A stretch of DNA of 64,000 nt from an uncultured Polaribacter sp. (GTDB lineage: Bacteria; Bacteroidota; Bacteroidia; Flavobacteriales; Flavobacteriaceae). Position numbers and translations under genes: made by a program. The DNA lies in NCBI RefSeq assembly GCF_947501385.1, contig NZ_CANMVP010000013.1, positions 61,110-125,109 of the forward strand, written 5' to 3'. The notes below the pieces were generated by a model. That model saw only the letters and a list, made by a program, of their open reading frames with translations. It made no database searches and was not told the DNA's origin. Shown in pieces: positions 26,022 through 34,375 of this stretch (position 1 is the stretch's first letter; every line of letters starts with the position of its first letter).

Positions 26022-26753
26022 ATGTCAGCAGAAAAAATAAATCCATACAAAGATTCTAAACTTGGAAAAAAAGAACAAGTAGCGCAAATGTTCGATGCAA
26101 TTTCTGGCAATTACGATGGTTTAAACAGAGTAATTTCTTTAGGAATTGATGTAAAATGGCGTAAAAAAGTAGTGGAGATTGTTGGAAAAAACAACCCGAA
26201 GCAAATTTTAGATATCGCCACGGGAACAGGAGATTTGGCCTTAATGATGGCAGCATTAAATCCTGATAGAATTGTAGGGTTGGATATCTCTGCAGGAATG
26301 TTAGAAGTTGGAAAACAAAAAATAGCCAAAGCCAATCTTTCTGATACAATAGAAATGATTGTAGCAGATTCTGAAGAAATGCCTTTTGAAGATGCTACGT
26401 TTGATGCCATTACGGTTTCTTTTGGAGTTCGGAATTTTGCGAATTTAGAAAAAGGGATTAGAGAAATTGCCAGAGTTTTAAAACCAACAGGAGTTTTAGT
26501 TATTTTAGAAACTTCAAATCCAACAAGTTTTCCTTTTAAGCAAGGTTATAAATTATACACCAACTTATTTTTACCATTGGTAGGAAAGTTGTTTTCTAAA
26601 GACAAAGTTGCGTATTCTTATTTATCTGAATCTGCAAATTCTTTTCCTTTTGGAGAAGCATTCAACAATATTTTGAAAGAAAATGGGTTTACACATACAG
26701 AAGATCATCCTGTAACATTTGGTGTTGCAACAATTTACACAGCACGTAAATAA
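26022..26753 (+). CDS. ubiE: Demethylmenaquinone methyltransferase
   Basis: UbiE/MenG methylates demethylmenaquinone with SAM in the last step of menaquinone synthesis, the respiratory quinone expected in Flavobacteriia. The 243-residue sequence has the class I SAM fold with [15 protein letters not shown] (motif I), [13 protein letters not shown], the substrate-related [13 protein letters not shown] near the N terminus, and [22 protein letters not shown]. The gene is followed after 2 bp by porT, an order conserved in Flavobacteriia. Confidence 0.95.
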   Translation: MSAEKINPYKDSKLGKKEQVAQMFDAISGNYDGLNRVISLGIDVKWRKKVVEIVGKNNPKQILDIATGTGDLALMMAALNPDRIVGLDISAGMLEVGKQKIAKANLSDTIEMIVADSEEMPFEDATFDAITVSFGVRNFANLEKGIREIARVLKPTGVLVILETSNPTSFPFKQGYKLYTNLFLPLVGKLFSKDKVAYSYLSESANSFPFGEAFNNILKENGFTHTEDHPVTFGVATIYTARK

Positions 26754-26755
26754 TT

Positions 26756-27463
26756 ATGAGTAAAAGAAACCTGCTTTTTTGTTTTTTTCTGTTGATGAGT
26801 GTCGCTTTTTTTGCACAACGAGAGCGTGTAGAATATTTACCTTCATTTGATAAAAGACCTTTGCATTATGGGTTTTATTTAGGAATTAATCAGAACGATT
26901 TTAAATTAAACCTAAGAGAAAGTACAATTGCCAATGCAAATATTACCGTAGAACCCACTACGGGTTTTAATGTGGGTTTAATTGCAGATTTTCGGCTACA
27001 TAAAAATTTAAACCTGCGTTTAGAACCGGGTTTGGTTAGCAATTCTAAAAGAATTTTATTTAATCATTTAACTACATCAAGCAATCCTCAAGATAGTATT
27101 AGAGAAATTGGTTCTACATATTTACATGTTCCTTTGGTACTAAAATTTAGTACAGACAGGTATAAAAATATCCGACCGTATTTATTAGGAGGAATTTCTT
27201 ATGATTACAATTTTTCTAGCAATGAACGCAATCAAGATGATAACTCTGCGGGGCAATTTAGAATGAAAACCCACAATTTTATGTACGAAGTGGGCGTTGG
27301 TGTAGATTTCTATTTGTATTTCTTCAAATTTTCACCATCCATTCGTGGTGTTTTTGCCATGAATAATGAAATTAAATATGATGATGATCCGAATAGTAGA
27401 TGGACTGCTCCTGTAAACTTTATGGGAACGCGTGGCATCTTTCTGAACTTTGCTTTTGAGTAG
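26756..27463 (+). CDS. porT: Type IX secretion outer-membrane protein PorT
   Basis: PorT is an outer-membrane beta-barrel needed for the type IX secretion system, which exports gliding adhesins and secreted enzymes in Bacteroidota. This 235-residue protein has a signal peptide ending at FFAQ and a barrel with family features such as FDKRPLHYGFYLGIN at the N terminus, NLRLEPGL, STYLHVPLVLKF and GVGVDFYLYFFKFSPSIRG, and ends with aromatic FAFE. The 2-bp distance to ubiE suggests joint translation. Other T9SS genes are outside the window. Confidence 0.9.
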   Translation: MSKRNLLFCFFLLMSVAFFAQRERVEYLPSFDKRPLHYGFYLGINQNDFKLNLRESTIANANITVEPTTGFNVGLIADFRLHKNLNLRLEPGLVSNSKRILFNHLTTSSNPQDSIREIGSTYLHVPLVLKFSTDRYKNIRPYLLGGISYDYNFSSNERNQDDNSAGQFRMKTHNFMYEVGVGVDFYLYFFKFSPSIRGVFAMNNEIKYDDDPNSRWTAPVNFMGTRGIFLNFAFE

Positions 27464-27575
27464 GTGTTATTATGAGTTTAAAATTCTGAATTCTGAATTC
27501 AAAGTTTTAATTTTAATAAAGGAGTTTTTTTTATGTTGGTTTCAAACTTTTAAAGTTGAGTTTTTTTTAACTTTC

Positions 27576-27610
27576 TTAAACCTTAAACCTTAAACCTTAA
27601 ACCTTAAACC
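27576..27610. repeat. Heptanucleotide array (TTAAACC)5
   Basis: Five perfect tandem copies of TTAAACC run from 27576 to 27610. The last two units form the final four codons and the TAA stop of the RNA methyltransferase gene on the minus strand. Confidence 0.9.
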
Positions 27611-28331
27611 TTGAGAACTCACTCAATAAAATAGCAGTTGCAGTAGCAACATTTAAGCTTTCGGTTTCCTGAACATCCCCAAAACGCGGAATAGAAATTT
27701 GATGAGTAGCTAAATTTATAATTTCTTCGGAAACACCATTGGCCTCATTTCCCATGATCAAAATTCCTTCTTTCGGTAAATTCGTTTGATATACATTTTC
27801 ACCATCCATATCTGCAATAAAAGTTGGTAAATTGGTTTCGTTTAAATAGTTTTCTAAATCTGTATAATGAATAGAAATTCTGGTTAAAGAGCCCATAGAA
27901 GCTTGCACTACTTTTTGGTTATAACAATCTACAGTATCTTTAGAGCAAATAAGTTGAGCAACTCCAAACCAATCGCATAATCGAATAATGGTTCCTAAAT
28001 TTCCAGGATCATTTATGGTGTCTAAAGCAACAATTAACCCTGAATTTTTAACTGTTTTTTGTTCGGGAATTTGAAACAATCCTAAAACTTGGTTCGGAGA
28101 CTTTAAAGTGCTTATTTTTTTTAACTCGATTTTAGAAATTCTTGTAATTTTATCTTCAGAAATTCTGGTTTCAAAATCATCCGTACAGAACAGTGTTTCG
28201 GCCTCAAAAGCCGCATTTAGCAACTCGTTTACTACTTTTATTCCTTCAGCAATAAATAAATTGTGCTGTTGTCTATACTTTTTTTGAGATAAACTTGTTA
28301 TTAATTTTAGTTGATTTTTAGAGATGCTCAT
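27597..28331 (-). CDS. TrmH/SpoU-family RNA 2'-O-ribose methyltransferase
   Basis: A 244-residue SPOUT methyltransferase expected to methylate a ribose 2'-hydroxyl in rRNA or tRNA. It has an N-terminal substrate-binding domain (about 1-100) and the knotted catalytic domain with the three SpoU motifs: LDTINDPGNLGTIIRLCDWFG (motif 1, with the conserved Asn and Arg), LIMGNEANGVSEE (motif 2) and ISIPRFGDVQETESLNVATA (motif 3). The target is not known. The C-terminal residues RFKV and the stop codon come from a heptanucleotide array, so array length changes would alter this end. Confidence 0.9.
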   Translation of the reverse strand: MSISKNQLKLITSLSQKKYRQQHNLFIAEGIKVVNELLNAAFEAETLFCTDDFETRISEDKITRISKIELKKISTLKSPNQVLGLFQIPEQKTVKNSGLIVALDTINDPGNLGTIIRLCDWFGVAQLICSKDTVDCYNQKVVQASMGSLTRISIHYTDLENYLNETNLPTFIADMDGENVYQTNLPKEGILIMGNEANGVSEEIINLATHQISIPRFGDVQETESLNVATATAILLSEFSRFKV

Positions 28332-28369
28332 TAATTGTACGTAATTGAAAATAAACCGTTGAAAAATAC

Positions 28370-28377
28370 TATTTTTG
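28370..28377 (+). promoter_or_regulatory. Probable -7 promoter element of the TamL-like gene
   Basis: TATTTTTG matches TAnnTTTG, 23 bp before the ATG at 28401. This supports the ATG at 28401 over the upstream in-frame codon at 28335. Confidence 0.55.
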
Positions 28378-28400
28378 ATATTGAATGTATTGCTAAAGTA

Positions 28401-30905
28401 ATGAAAAAACTTTCTTTTTGCTTTTTACTTATTTTATTTTTGGCTGGGTGTAATGTTACAAAACATGTTGCTGAAAATGAGCACATGCTTACGCAAAATT
28501 ATATTTTTGTAGATAGTGTTAGAAATAAAAGTTTAGACTTACAAAAATACGTGCTTCAAAAACCCAATCCTAAACCATTAGGTCTTCCACTGGGTTTGTA
28601 TTTTCATAATATAGGAAATCATAACAAACCTAAAACCCCCTCTGAGTGGGGAAAAGAACATCCAAAATCTTATCACTTTATAGAAAATATTTTTTCAGAA
28701 AAACAAAGCATTGCTTACGCGAATTCTTTTATTAGATTAAATAATTGGTTTTTAAATTTTGATGCTCCTGTAATTGTAAGTGAAAATAAAGTAAAAAGAA
28801 CTTCAGATAATTTATGGGCATATTACAAAACACAAGGTTTTTTTGAATCTTCAGTAGCATCTGAAATTAAAAAAGATTCAACAAATAAAAAAGCAACGGT
28901 TTCTTATCATATTAGAAAAGGCCAACCAACATTATTAGATAGTATAAAATTAAAAATAGAATCGCCAGTATTAGATTCTATTTACAAAGCTTCTGGTATG
29001 CAGTCATTGTTAAAAAGTGGCGATCAATACAATGATAAAGTTTTTAGAAATGAAGCGGCTAACATTGTTAAATTGTATAAAAACAGCGGTATTTATCATT
29101 TTTCTGAATCTGCTTTAGGTTTTTATGTAGATTCTACGCGAACAGACAACAAGACCAACGTAGAATTTTTGATAGCAAAAGACAGGTTTAAAGATATCAA
29201 CGGAAAATATGTTAAAATAGATTATAAGGTTCATAAAATAAAAGAGATTAATGTTGTTACAGATTACTCGTACACACAAAAAGGCGAAATTTACAATGAT
29301 TCTGTTACCTATAAAGGCATCAATTTTTTAGCCATTGAAAAATTAAAGTACAATCCTAAATATTTGGCACAGTCAATTTTTTTTAATCCTGGAGATGTTT
29401 ATAAAGATACTTTAAGAAACTTAACTAGAAATCATTTAAAATCGCTACAAAATTTTAAATCTACAAATATTTCTTTTTCACCTATTAATGGTTCTGATGA
29501 TGAGTTAAGAATGGATTTACTTTTATCACCAAAAGAAAAATATACATTAGGTTTTGAAACAGAATTAACACATTCAAATATTAGAAATATAGGTTCTTCT
29601 GCAAAATTTTCTATTTCAAATAGAAATGCATTCAGAGGTGCAGAGTTATTAAAACTATCGTTTTTAGGTTCTTATTTCAATGCAAATAATGGTCCTGGTT
29701 GGGAAATTGGTGCTGATGCCTCGCTAGAGTTTCCAAGGTTTATTGCTCCCTTTGGTTTGAGTAAGTTGGTGCCTAAAAGAATGTCTCCAAGAACTTTATT
29801 TTCACTAGGATCTAGTTTTCAGAAAAACATAGGTTTAGATAGGCAAACGTTTACATTTCTTTCCGATTATAGATGGCAATACAATAGTAAGAGAACCATT
29901 CAATTAGAAATTTTTAATACACAATACATTCAGAATTTAAATGTAAATCGTTTTTTTAGTATCTATAATTCAGAATTTTCTAATTTAAATACAGTGGCAG
30001 AGGTTTACGATTCGGTAAACAATACCTCGTATGCTCCACTATCTACAGACATCGAAACACAGGCTTCAGAATCTTTAAATTTTATCAATGTTTTAGCAGC
30101 AGATTCAAATTTTGAGAATTCAAATCCAGACGATTACAATACCGTATTAAATATCCAGAACAGGTATAATATTGTGACTTCAGATTTTTTAATTCCAATT
30201 TTGGCGTATTCCTATACTTATAATAACCAAGTAGATTTTACAGATAATAACTTTTCTTTCTTTAAGGCAAGAATTGCGAATTCAGGAAATATCTTAGGGT
30301 TATTTTCTAACGATTATAATGCGAATGGTAAAAAAACACTGTTTAAAATACCATTAGCTCAGTATTTTAAAACCGATTTAGAATACAAACATTTTTGGGA
30401 TGTCGGCCTAAATTCCGTTTTTGGAATTAGAACTTTTTTAGGGGCAATTGTAACTTATGACAATTCAGACATTCCTTTTACACGAAGTTATTTTGCGGGT
30501 GGTTCTAATGATATTAGAGCTTGGCAAACCTATGAATTAGGTCCAGGAAGTAGAAATAGTGGTTTAGAATTTAATGTAGGAAGCTTTAAATTTTTATCAA
30601 GTGCAGAATATCGTTTTAATTTAGTGAGCAGTTTAAAAGGAGCATTATTTGTAGATGCAGGAAATATTTGGGACATCTCGGGTTCTGAATTTATAGATGA
30701 AGATTCGAAATTTAATGGAATCGATTCATTAAAGGAAATTGCAGTGGGTTCTGGAGTTGGTATCAGATACGATTTAAACTTCTTTGTTTTAAGATTTGAT
30801 ATTGGTTTTAAAACATACGAACCTTATTTAGAAGGAAATAAGTGGTTTAAAAATTATAACTTCGCCAGTGCTGTTTATAATATAGGAATTAACTATCCTT
30901 TTTAA
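28401..30905 (+). CDS. tamL: BamA/TamA-family outer-membrane lipoprotein (TamL-like)
   Basis: The 834-residue protein starts at the ATG 28401, which gives a lipoprotein signal MKKLSFCFLLILFLAGC with the lipidated Cys at 17. POTRA-like regions follow (about 100-380) and a C-terminal Omp85 barrel with RSYFAGGSNDIRAWQTYELGPG, the family's conserved lid-loop motif, then LEFNVGSFKFLSSAEYRF and a closing strand ending in NYPF. TamL is the Bacteroidota lipoprotein variant of TamA, working with TamB in outer-membrane biogenesis. It lies divergent from the RNA methyltransferase gene. Confidence 0.85.
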   Translation: MKKLSFCFLLILFLAGCNVTKHVAENEHMLTQNYIFVDSVRNKSLDLQKYVLQKPNPKPLGLPLGLYFHNIGNHNKPKTPSEWGKEHPKSYHFIENIFSEKQSIAYANSFIRLNNWFLNFDAPVIVSENKVKRTSDNLWAYYKTQGFFESSVASEIKKDSTNKKATVSYHIRKGQPTLLDSIKLKIESPVLDSIYKASGMQSLLKSGDQYNDKVFRNEAANIVKLYKNSGIYHFSESALGFYVDSTRTDNKTNVEFLIAKDRFKDINGKYVKIDYKVHKIKEINVVTDYSYTQKGEIYNDSVTYKGINFLAIEKLKYNPKYLAQSIFFNPGDVYKDTLRNLTRNHLKSLQNFKSTNISFSPINGSDDELRMDLLLSPKEKYTLGFETELTHSNIRNIGSSAKFSISNRNAFRGAELLKLSFLGSYFNANNGPGWEIGADASLEFPRFIAPFGLSKLVPKRMSPRTLFSLGSSFQKNIGLDRQTFTFLSDYRWQYNSKRTIQLEIFNTQYIQNLNVNRFFSIYNSEFSNLNTVAEVYDSVNNTSYAPLSTDIETQASESLNFINVLAADSNFENSNPDDYNTVLNIQNRYNIVTSDFLIPILAYSYTYNNQVDFTDNNFSFFKARIANSGNILGLFSNDYNANGKKTLFKIPLAQYFKTDLEYKHFWDVGLNSVFGIRTFLGAIVTYDNSDIPFTRSYFAGGSNDIRAWQTYELGPGSRNSGLEFNVGSFKFLSSAEYRFNLVSSLKGALFVDAGNIWDISGSEFIDEDSKFNGIDSLKEIAVGSGVGIRYDLNFFVLRFDIGFKTYEPYLEGNKWFKNYNFASAVYNIGINYPF

Positions 30906-30978
30906 GAAAGACGTTGAAAAGTCTATAACGTTTTCGTTATTTTATAATTTCTTCAAACATAAAAACCGCTATTTTTAG

Positions 30979-30986
30979 TATTTTTG
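30979..30986 (+). promoter_or_regulatory. Probable -7 promoter element of fbaA
   Basis: TATTTTTG matches TAnnTTTG, 35 bp before the fbaA ATG. Confidence 0.55.
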
Positions 30987-31021
30987 AAAAAAGTAAGAAT
31001 CACAATTTAAAAATAAATAAT

Positions 31022-32089
31022 ATGAGTCACAACATAAAACCTGGAGTTGCTACAGGAAAAGAAGTTCAAGCAATTTTTAAACTTGCAAAAGAAAAAGGAT
31101 TTGCTTTACCAGCTGTAAATGTTGTTGGTTCTAATACTATCAATGCAGTTTTAGAAGCGGCAAGAGATTTAAATGCACCTGTAATTATACAGTTTTCTAA
31201 TGGTGGTGCACAGTTTAATGCAGGTAAAGGATTGTCTAATGAAGGCGAAAAAGCTGCAATTGCCGGTGGTATTGCAGGCGCAAAACACATTCATGAATTG
31301 GCAGTAGCTTATGGTGTTCCTGTAATTTTACATACAGACCATTGTGCAAAAAAATTATTACCTTGGATTGATGGATTGTTAGACGCTTCTGAAAAACATT
31401 TTGAAGAAACTGGCAAACCATTATACAGTTCTCATATGATAGATTTATCTGAAGAGCCTTTAGAAGAAAACATAGAAATCTGTAAAACTTATTTAGCGAG
31501 AATGAGCAAAATGGGTATGACTTTAGAGATTGAATTAGGAATTACTGGAGGAGAAGAAGATGGTGTAGATAATTCTGATGTGGACGCTTCTAAATTATAC
31601 ACACAACCAGAAGAAGTTGCTTACGCTTATGAAGAATTATTAAAAGTTTCTTCTCAATTTACAATTGCAGCAGCATTTGGGAATGTTCATGGTGTCTATA
31701 AGCCAGGAAATGTAAAATTGACTCCAAAAATTTTAAAGAATTCTCAAGAATATATCTCTAAAAAATACAATGTCGCACACAATCATATCGATTTTGTATT
31801 TCATGGTGGTTCTGGATCAACTTTAGAAGAAATTAGAGAAGCTATTGGTTACGGAGTTATTAAGATGAATATTGATACAGATTTACAATTTGCCTTTACA
31901 GAAGGTATTAGAGATTATATGCAAGGAAAAGCGCCTTATTTGGCAACCCAAATTGGTAATCCAGACGGATCTGATCAACCCAACAAAAAATATTACGATC
32001 CAAGAAAATGGTTGCGTGAAGGAGAAGTTACTTTTACAACACGCTTAAAACAAGCATTTGAAGATTTAAATAACGTAGATACGTTATAG
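31022..32089 (+). CDS. fbaA: Class II fructose-bisphosphate aldolase
   Basis: The enzyme reversibly cleaves fructose-1,6-bisphosphate into dihydroxyacetone phosphate and glyceraldehyde-3-phosphate. The 355-residue sequence is of the class IIA (FbaA) type. Zinc-site and catalytic motifs are HTDHCAKKLLPWIDG (His pair and Asp), LEIELGITGGEEDGVDNS, AFGNVHGVYKPGN and FVFHGGSGS. The gene has its own promoter and terminator. Confidence 0.97.
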   Translation: MSHNIKPGVATGKEVQAIFKLAKEKGFALPAVNVVGSNTINAVLEAARDLNAPVIIQFSNGGAQFNAGKGLSNEGEKAAIAGGIAGAKHIHELAVAYGVPVILHTDHCAKKLLPWIDGLLDASEKHFEETGKPLYSSHMIDLSEEPLEENIEICKTYLARMSKMGMTLEIELGITGGEEDGVDNSDVDASKLYTQPEEVAYAYEELLKVSSQFTIAAAFGNVHGVYKPGNVKLTPKILKNSQEYISKKYNVAHNHIDFVFHGGSGSTLEEIREAIGYGVIKMNIDTDLQFAFTEGIRDYMQGKAPYLATQIGNPDGSDQPNKKYYDPRKWLREGEVTFTTRLKQAFEDLNNVDTL

Positions 32090-32111
32090 TAGCTGCTTTT
32101 TTATAGTATAT

Positions 32112-32147
32112 AAGCATTTTGATTCTTTATCAAAATGCTTTTTTTTG
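32112..32147 (+). terminator. Rho-independent terminator of fbaA
   Basis: AAGCATTTTGAT (32112-32123) pairs with ATCAAAATGCTT (32129-32140) across a 5-nt loop, followed by a run of T. Confidence 0.92.
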
Positions 32148-32258
32148 CTTTAGATATATTGTTATAATTTCACGCTTAGATAATCGAACAAATAAGAAAG
32201 TAGTATTCACTAAAAAACTTTTACATTTGTATTTCATATTTTAATTTTAAATAATTTT

Positions 32259-32266
32259 TATTTTTG
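32259..32266 (+). promoter_or_regulatory. Probable -7 promoter element of accD
   Basis: TATTTTTG matches TAnnTTTG. It contains the in-frame TTG codon at 32264, so that codon cannot be the start; the ATG at 32294 is. Confidence 0.6.
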
Positions 32267-32293
32267 AACAATAACTTAGAACAAACACATCAT

Positions 32294-33166
32294 ATGGCTT
32301 GGTTTAAAAGAACAGACAAAGGAATTCAGACTTCTACGGAAGACAAAAAAGATACTCCGAAAGGCTTGTGGTACAAAACCCCAAGTGGAAAAATAATTGA
32401 TACAGAAGAATTAAAAAGAAACTTATATGTAAGTCCAGAAGATGGCTATCATGTAAGAATAGGAAGTAAAGAATACTTTGAGTTGTTCTTTGATGATAAT
32501 AAATTTGAGGAATTACATAAAAATTTAACTTCTAAAGATCCTTTAAAATTCGAAGACACAAAAAAATATAGCGACAGATTAAAGGCTGCTCAAGAAAAAA
32601 CAAAACTAAATGATGCCGTTAGAACTGCCGTTGGCAAGTCTTTAGGTAAAGATTTGGTGGTTGCTGCTATGGATTTTGCTTTTATTGGAGGTTCTATGGG
32701 TTCTGTTGTTGGTGAGAAAATTGCAAGAGCCATTGATTATTCTATAAAAAATAAGATTCCGTTTTTAATGGTTTCTAAGTCTGGTGGCGCAAGAATGATG
32801 GAAGCATCACTTTCTTTAATGCAACTGGTAAAAACATCTTCTAAACTTGCACAATTGGCAGGAGCAAAAATTCCTTATATTTCTTTGTGTACAGATCCAA
32901 CAACTGGTGGTACAACAGCATCGTATGCCATGTTAGGAGATATTAATATTGCAGAGCCAAATGCATTAATTGCATTTGCAGGTCCAAGAGTTGTAAGAGA
33001 TACAACGGGTAAAGATTTACCAGAAGGTTTTCAAAAATCTGAATTTGTTTTAGAACATGGTTTCTTAGATGCTATTTACGAACGTAAAGAATTAAAGAAG
33101 CAAATTAACTTGTATATAGATTTAATACAGAACCTTCCTATTAGAAAAGAGGAAGTAGTATCATAA
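32294..33166 (+). CDS. accD: Acetyl-CoA carboxylase carboxyltransferase subunit beta
   Basis: AccD is half of the carboxyltransferase that makes malonyl-CoA for fatty acid synthesis. The protein is 290 residues from ATG 32294 ([10 protein letters not shown]). The crotonase-like catalytic core is intact: [54 protein letters not shown] and AFAGPRVV. The N-terminal four-Cys zinc finger of the E. coli subunit is absent: the matching segments read WYKTPSGK and YVSPEDGYH, with no Cys. I recall the same loss in other Flavobacteriia, so it is probably a lineage trait rather than damage. Confidence 0.96.
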   Translation: MAWFKRTDKGIQTSTEDKKDTPKGLWYKTPSGKIIDTEELKRNLYVSPEDGYHVRIGSKEYFELFFDDNKFEELHKNLTSKDPLKFEDTKKYSDRLKAAQEKTKLNDAVRTAVGKSLGKDLVVAAMDFAFIGGSMGSVVGEKIARAIDYSIKNKIPFLMVSKSGGARMMEASLSLMQLVKTSSKLAQLAGAKIPYISLCTDPTTGGTTASYAMLGDINIAEPNALIAFAGPRVVRDTTGKDLPEGFQKSEFVLEHGFLDAIYERKELKKQINLYIDLIQNLPIRKEEVVS

Positions 33167-33169
33167 AAG

Positions 33170-33192
33170 AGCCAGCGGAAGCTGGCTTTTTC
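33170..33192 (+). terminator. Rho-independent terminator of accD
   Basis: AGCCAGC-GGAA-GCTGGCT (33170-33187) is a tight hairpin followed by TTTTT, 3 bp after the accD stop. Confidence 0.92.
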
Positions 33193-33215
33193 AATTTTAT
33201 AAAGCATTAGAAAAC

Positions 33216-33713
33216 TTAAAATCTCCAACCTACATTTAAGCCAAGTCTAGGAACCAATACAGGTGAGTCTGAACCAAATAAATTTCTTCCTAAGCCACCA
33301 TAAAAATCTATTACTAAACCTCCTTCTGAAATGTATTTTGTGCCGACGGCAACTCCTAAAGCAGCATCTGTATATTTTAAATCGTAAATTCCAGAATCTT
33401 CTACCGCCTCTTTTTTGCCTGAATTAATGCCTACAAAACCTTCTCCAAAGAAATTCCATTGTGCTTCCGATGTAAAATAATGACGAAAATACGGAGTAAT
33501 CATCATATTTTCATTGTATCTAAAATCTACCTCTTGTTTTGCTAAGTTGAATAGTGCAGAAACTCCGAAAGAATTTTCATCACTAATATAGTTCTCATAA
33601 GAAAACTCTAAACTTCGTATCACCAATGCATCGGCAATATCTAATTTTATTTCTTGTTGAGAAAATCCTAAAGAACTCACTAAAAGTCCAACTATTAAAA
33701 CTAATTTTTTCAT
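33216..33713 (-). CDS. Small outer-membrane beta-barrel protein (paralogue 1)
   Basis: A 165-residue protein with a signal peptide (MKKLVLIVGLLVSSLGFSQQ) and alternating strands ending in LGLNVGWRF, typical of an 8-stranded barrel. It is clearly related to the next gene upstream: both have a strand with SLEFSYE/SLDVSYE, a FGVSALF/FGVSIFY block, a Y-FRHYF/Y-YRWFF strand, and a G-GRNLF motif. The function is unknown; such proteins may take part in envelope stability or sensing. No transporter motif is seen. Confidence 0.8.
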   Translation of the reverse strand: MKKLVLIVGLLVSSLGFSQQEIKLDIADALVIRSLEFSYENYISDENSFGVSALFNLAKQEVDFRYNENMMITPYFRHYFTSEAQWNFFGEGFVGINSGKKEAVEDSGIYDLKYTDAALGVAVGTKYISEGGLVIDFYGGLGRNLFGSDSPVLVPRLGLNVGWRF

Positions 33714-33761
33714 TGATTTTTTATTTTAATTGTATTTCGAATTTCATAAAATAAGATGTTT

Positions 33762-34322
33762 TTAGAATCTATATCCTAGAGATATACCTCCTCTTGTGAT
33801 AAGGTTATTATCAATAAGGTTATCATCATCACTACTTTTGAAAAGGTTTCTACCAATACCTAAATAAATTTCTGCAATAAAACCAGATTTTGTTACAAAC
33901 TTACCACCTACAGAAATACCTAAAGCAAAATCTGTTTCTTTATCTGTTTGGTTATCATTAGAAAAATAATTATCCTCTTCATAGGTATTTAACATACCAA
34001 ATCCTTCTACAAAAAAGCCTCTAGCAAATCTTGTTTCACTAAAAAACCATCTGTAATAAGGTGTTAAAGAAAATGTTTTAGGAAAGTATAAGTCATCATT
34101 AATGTCGTTAAAGTTATAAAAAATACTAACACCAAAAGAGGAATCTTTATTTAGCAACCTTTCATAAGAAACGTCTAACGAAGAAAACGCAATTAAACTA
34201 AAAGTATTTATTTTAATTTCTGTTTTTTTATCTATATCTTGTGGGTAAATGCTCTCTTTCTCTTGAGAAATTGTGTTTAAAGTGAGTGCAAATAGTAAAA
34301 ATAATACAATAGACTTTTTCAT
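33762..34322 (-). CDS. Small outer-membrane beta-barrel protein (paralogue 2)
   Basis: A 186-residue paralogue of the downstream gene, 48 bp away on the same strand, so the pair looks like a tandem duplication. The ATG at 34322 gives a proper signal peptide (MKKSIVLFLLFALTLNTIS); the in-frame ATG at 34358 would add a short non-signal segment. Shared features are FGVSIFYNF, LTPYYRWFF, IYLGIGRNLF and a final strand GGISLGYRF. The loops differ and are more acidic here. The function is unknown. Confidence 0.78.
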   Translation of the reverse strand: MKKSIVLFLLFALTLNTISQEKESIYPQDIDKKTEIKINTFSLIAFSSLDVSYERLLNKDSSFGVSIFYNFNDINDDLYFPKTFSLTPYYRWFFSETRFARGFFVEGFGMLNTYEEDNYFSNDNQTDKETDFALGISVGGKFVTKSGFIAEIYLGIGRNLFKSSDDDNLIDNNLITRGGISLGYRF

Positions 34323-34375
34323 AATTTTTATAAATTTCAATTTTAACAAATGTATCAAAAAGAGAATAAAAAACG

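Noticed and set aside
28335..28400. Upstream start of the TamL-like protein
   Set aside because: It would bury the lipoprotein signal and lies on the wrong side of the promoter element; the ATG at 28401 gives a proper signal.
32264..32293. TTG start of accD
   Set aside because: That codon is part of the TATTTTTG promoter element, so it cannot be translated.
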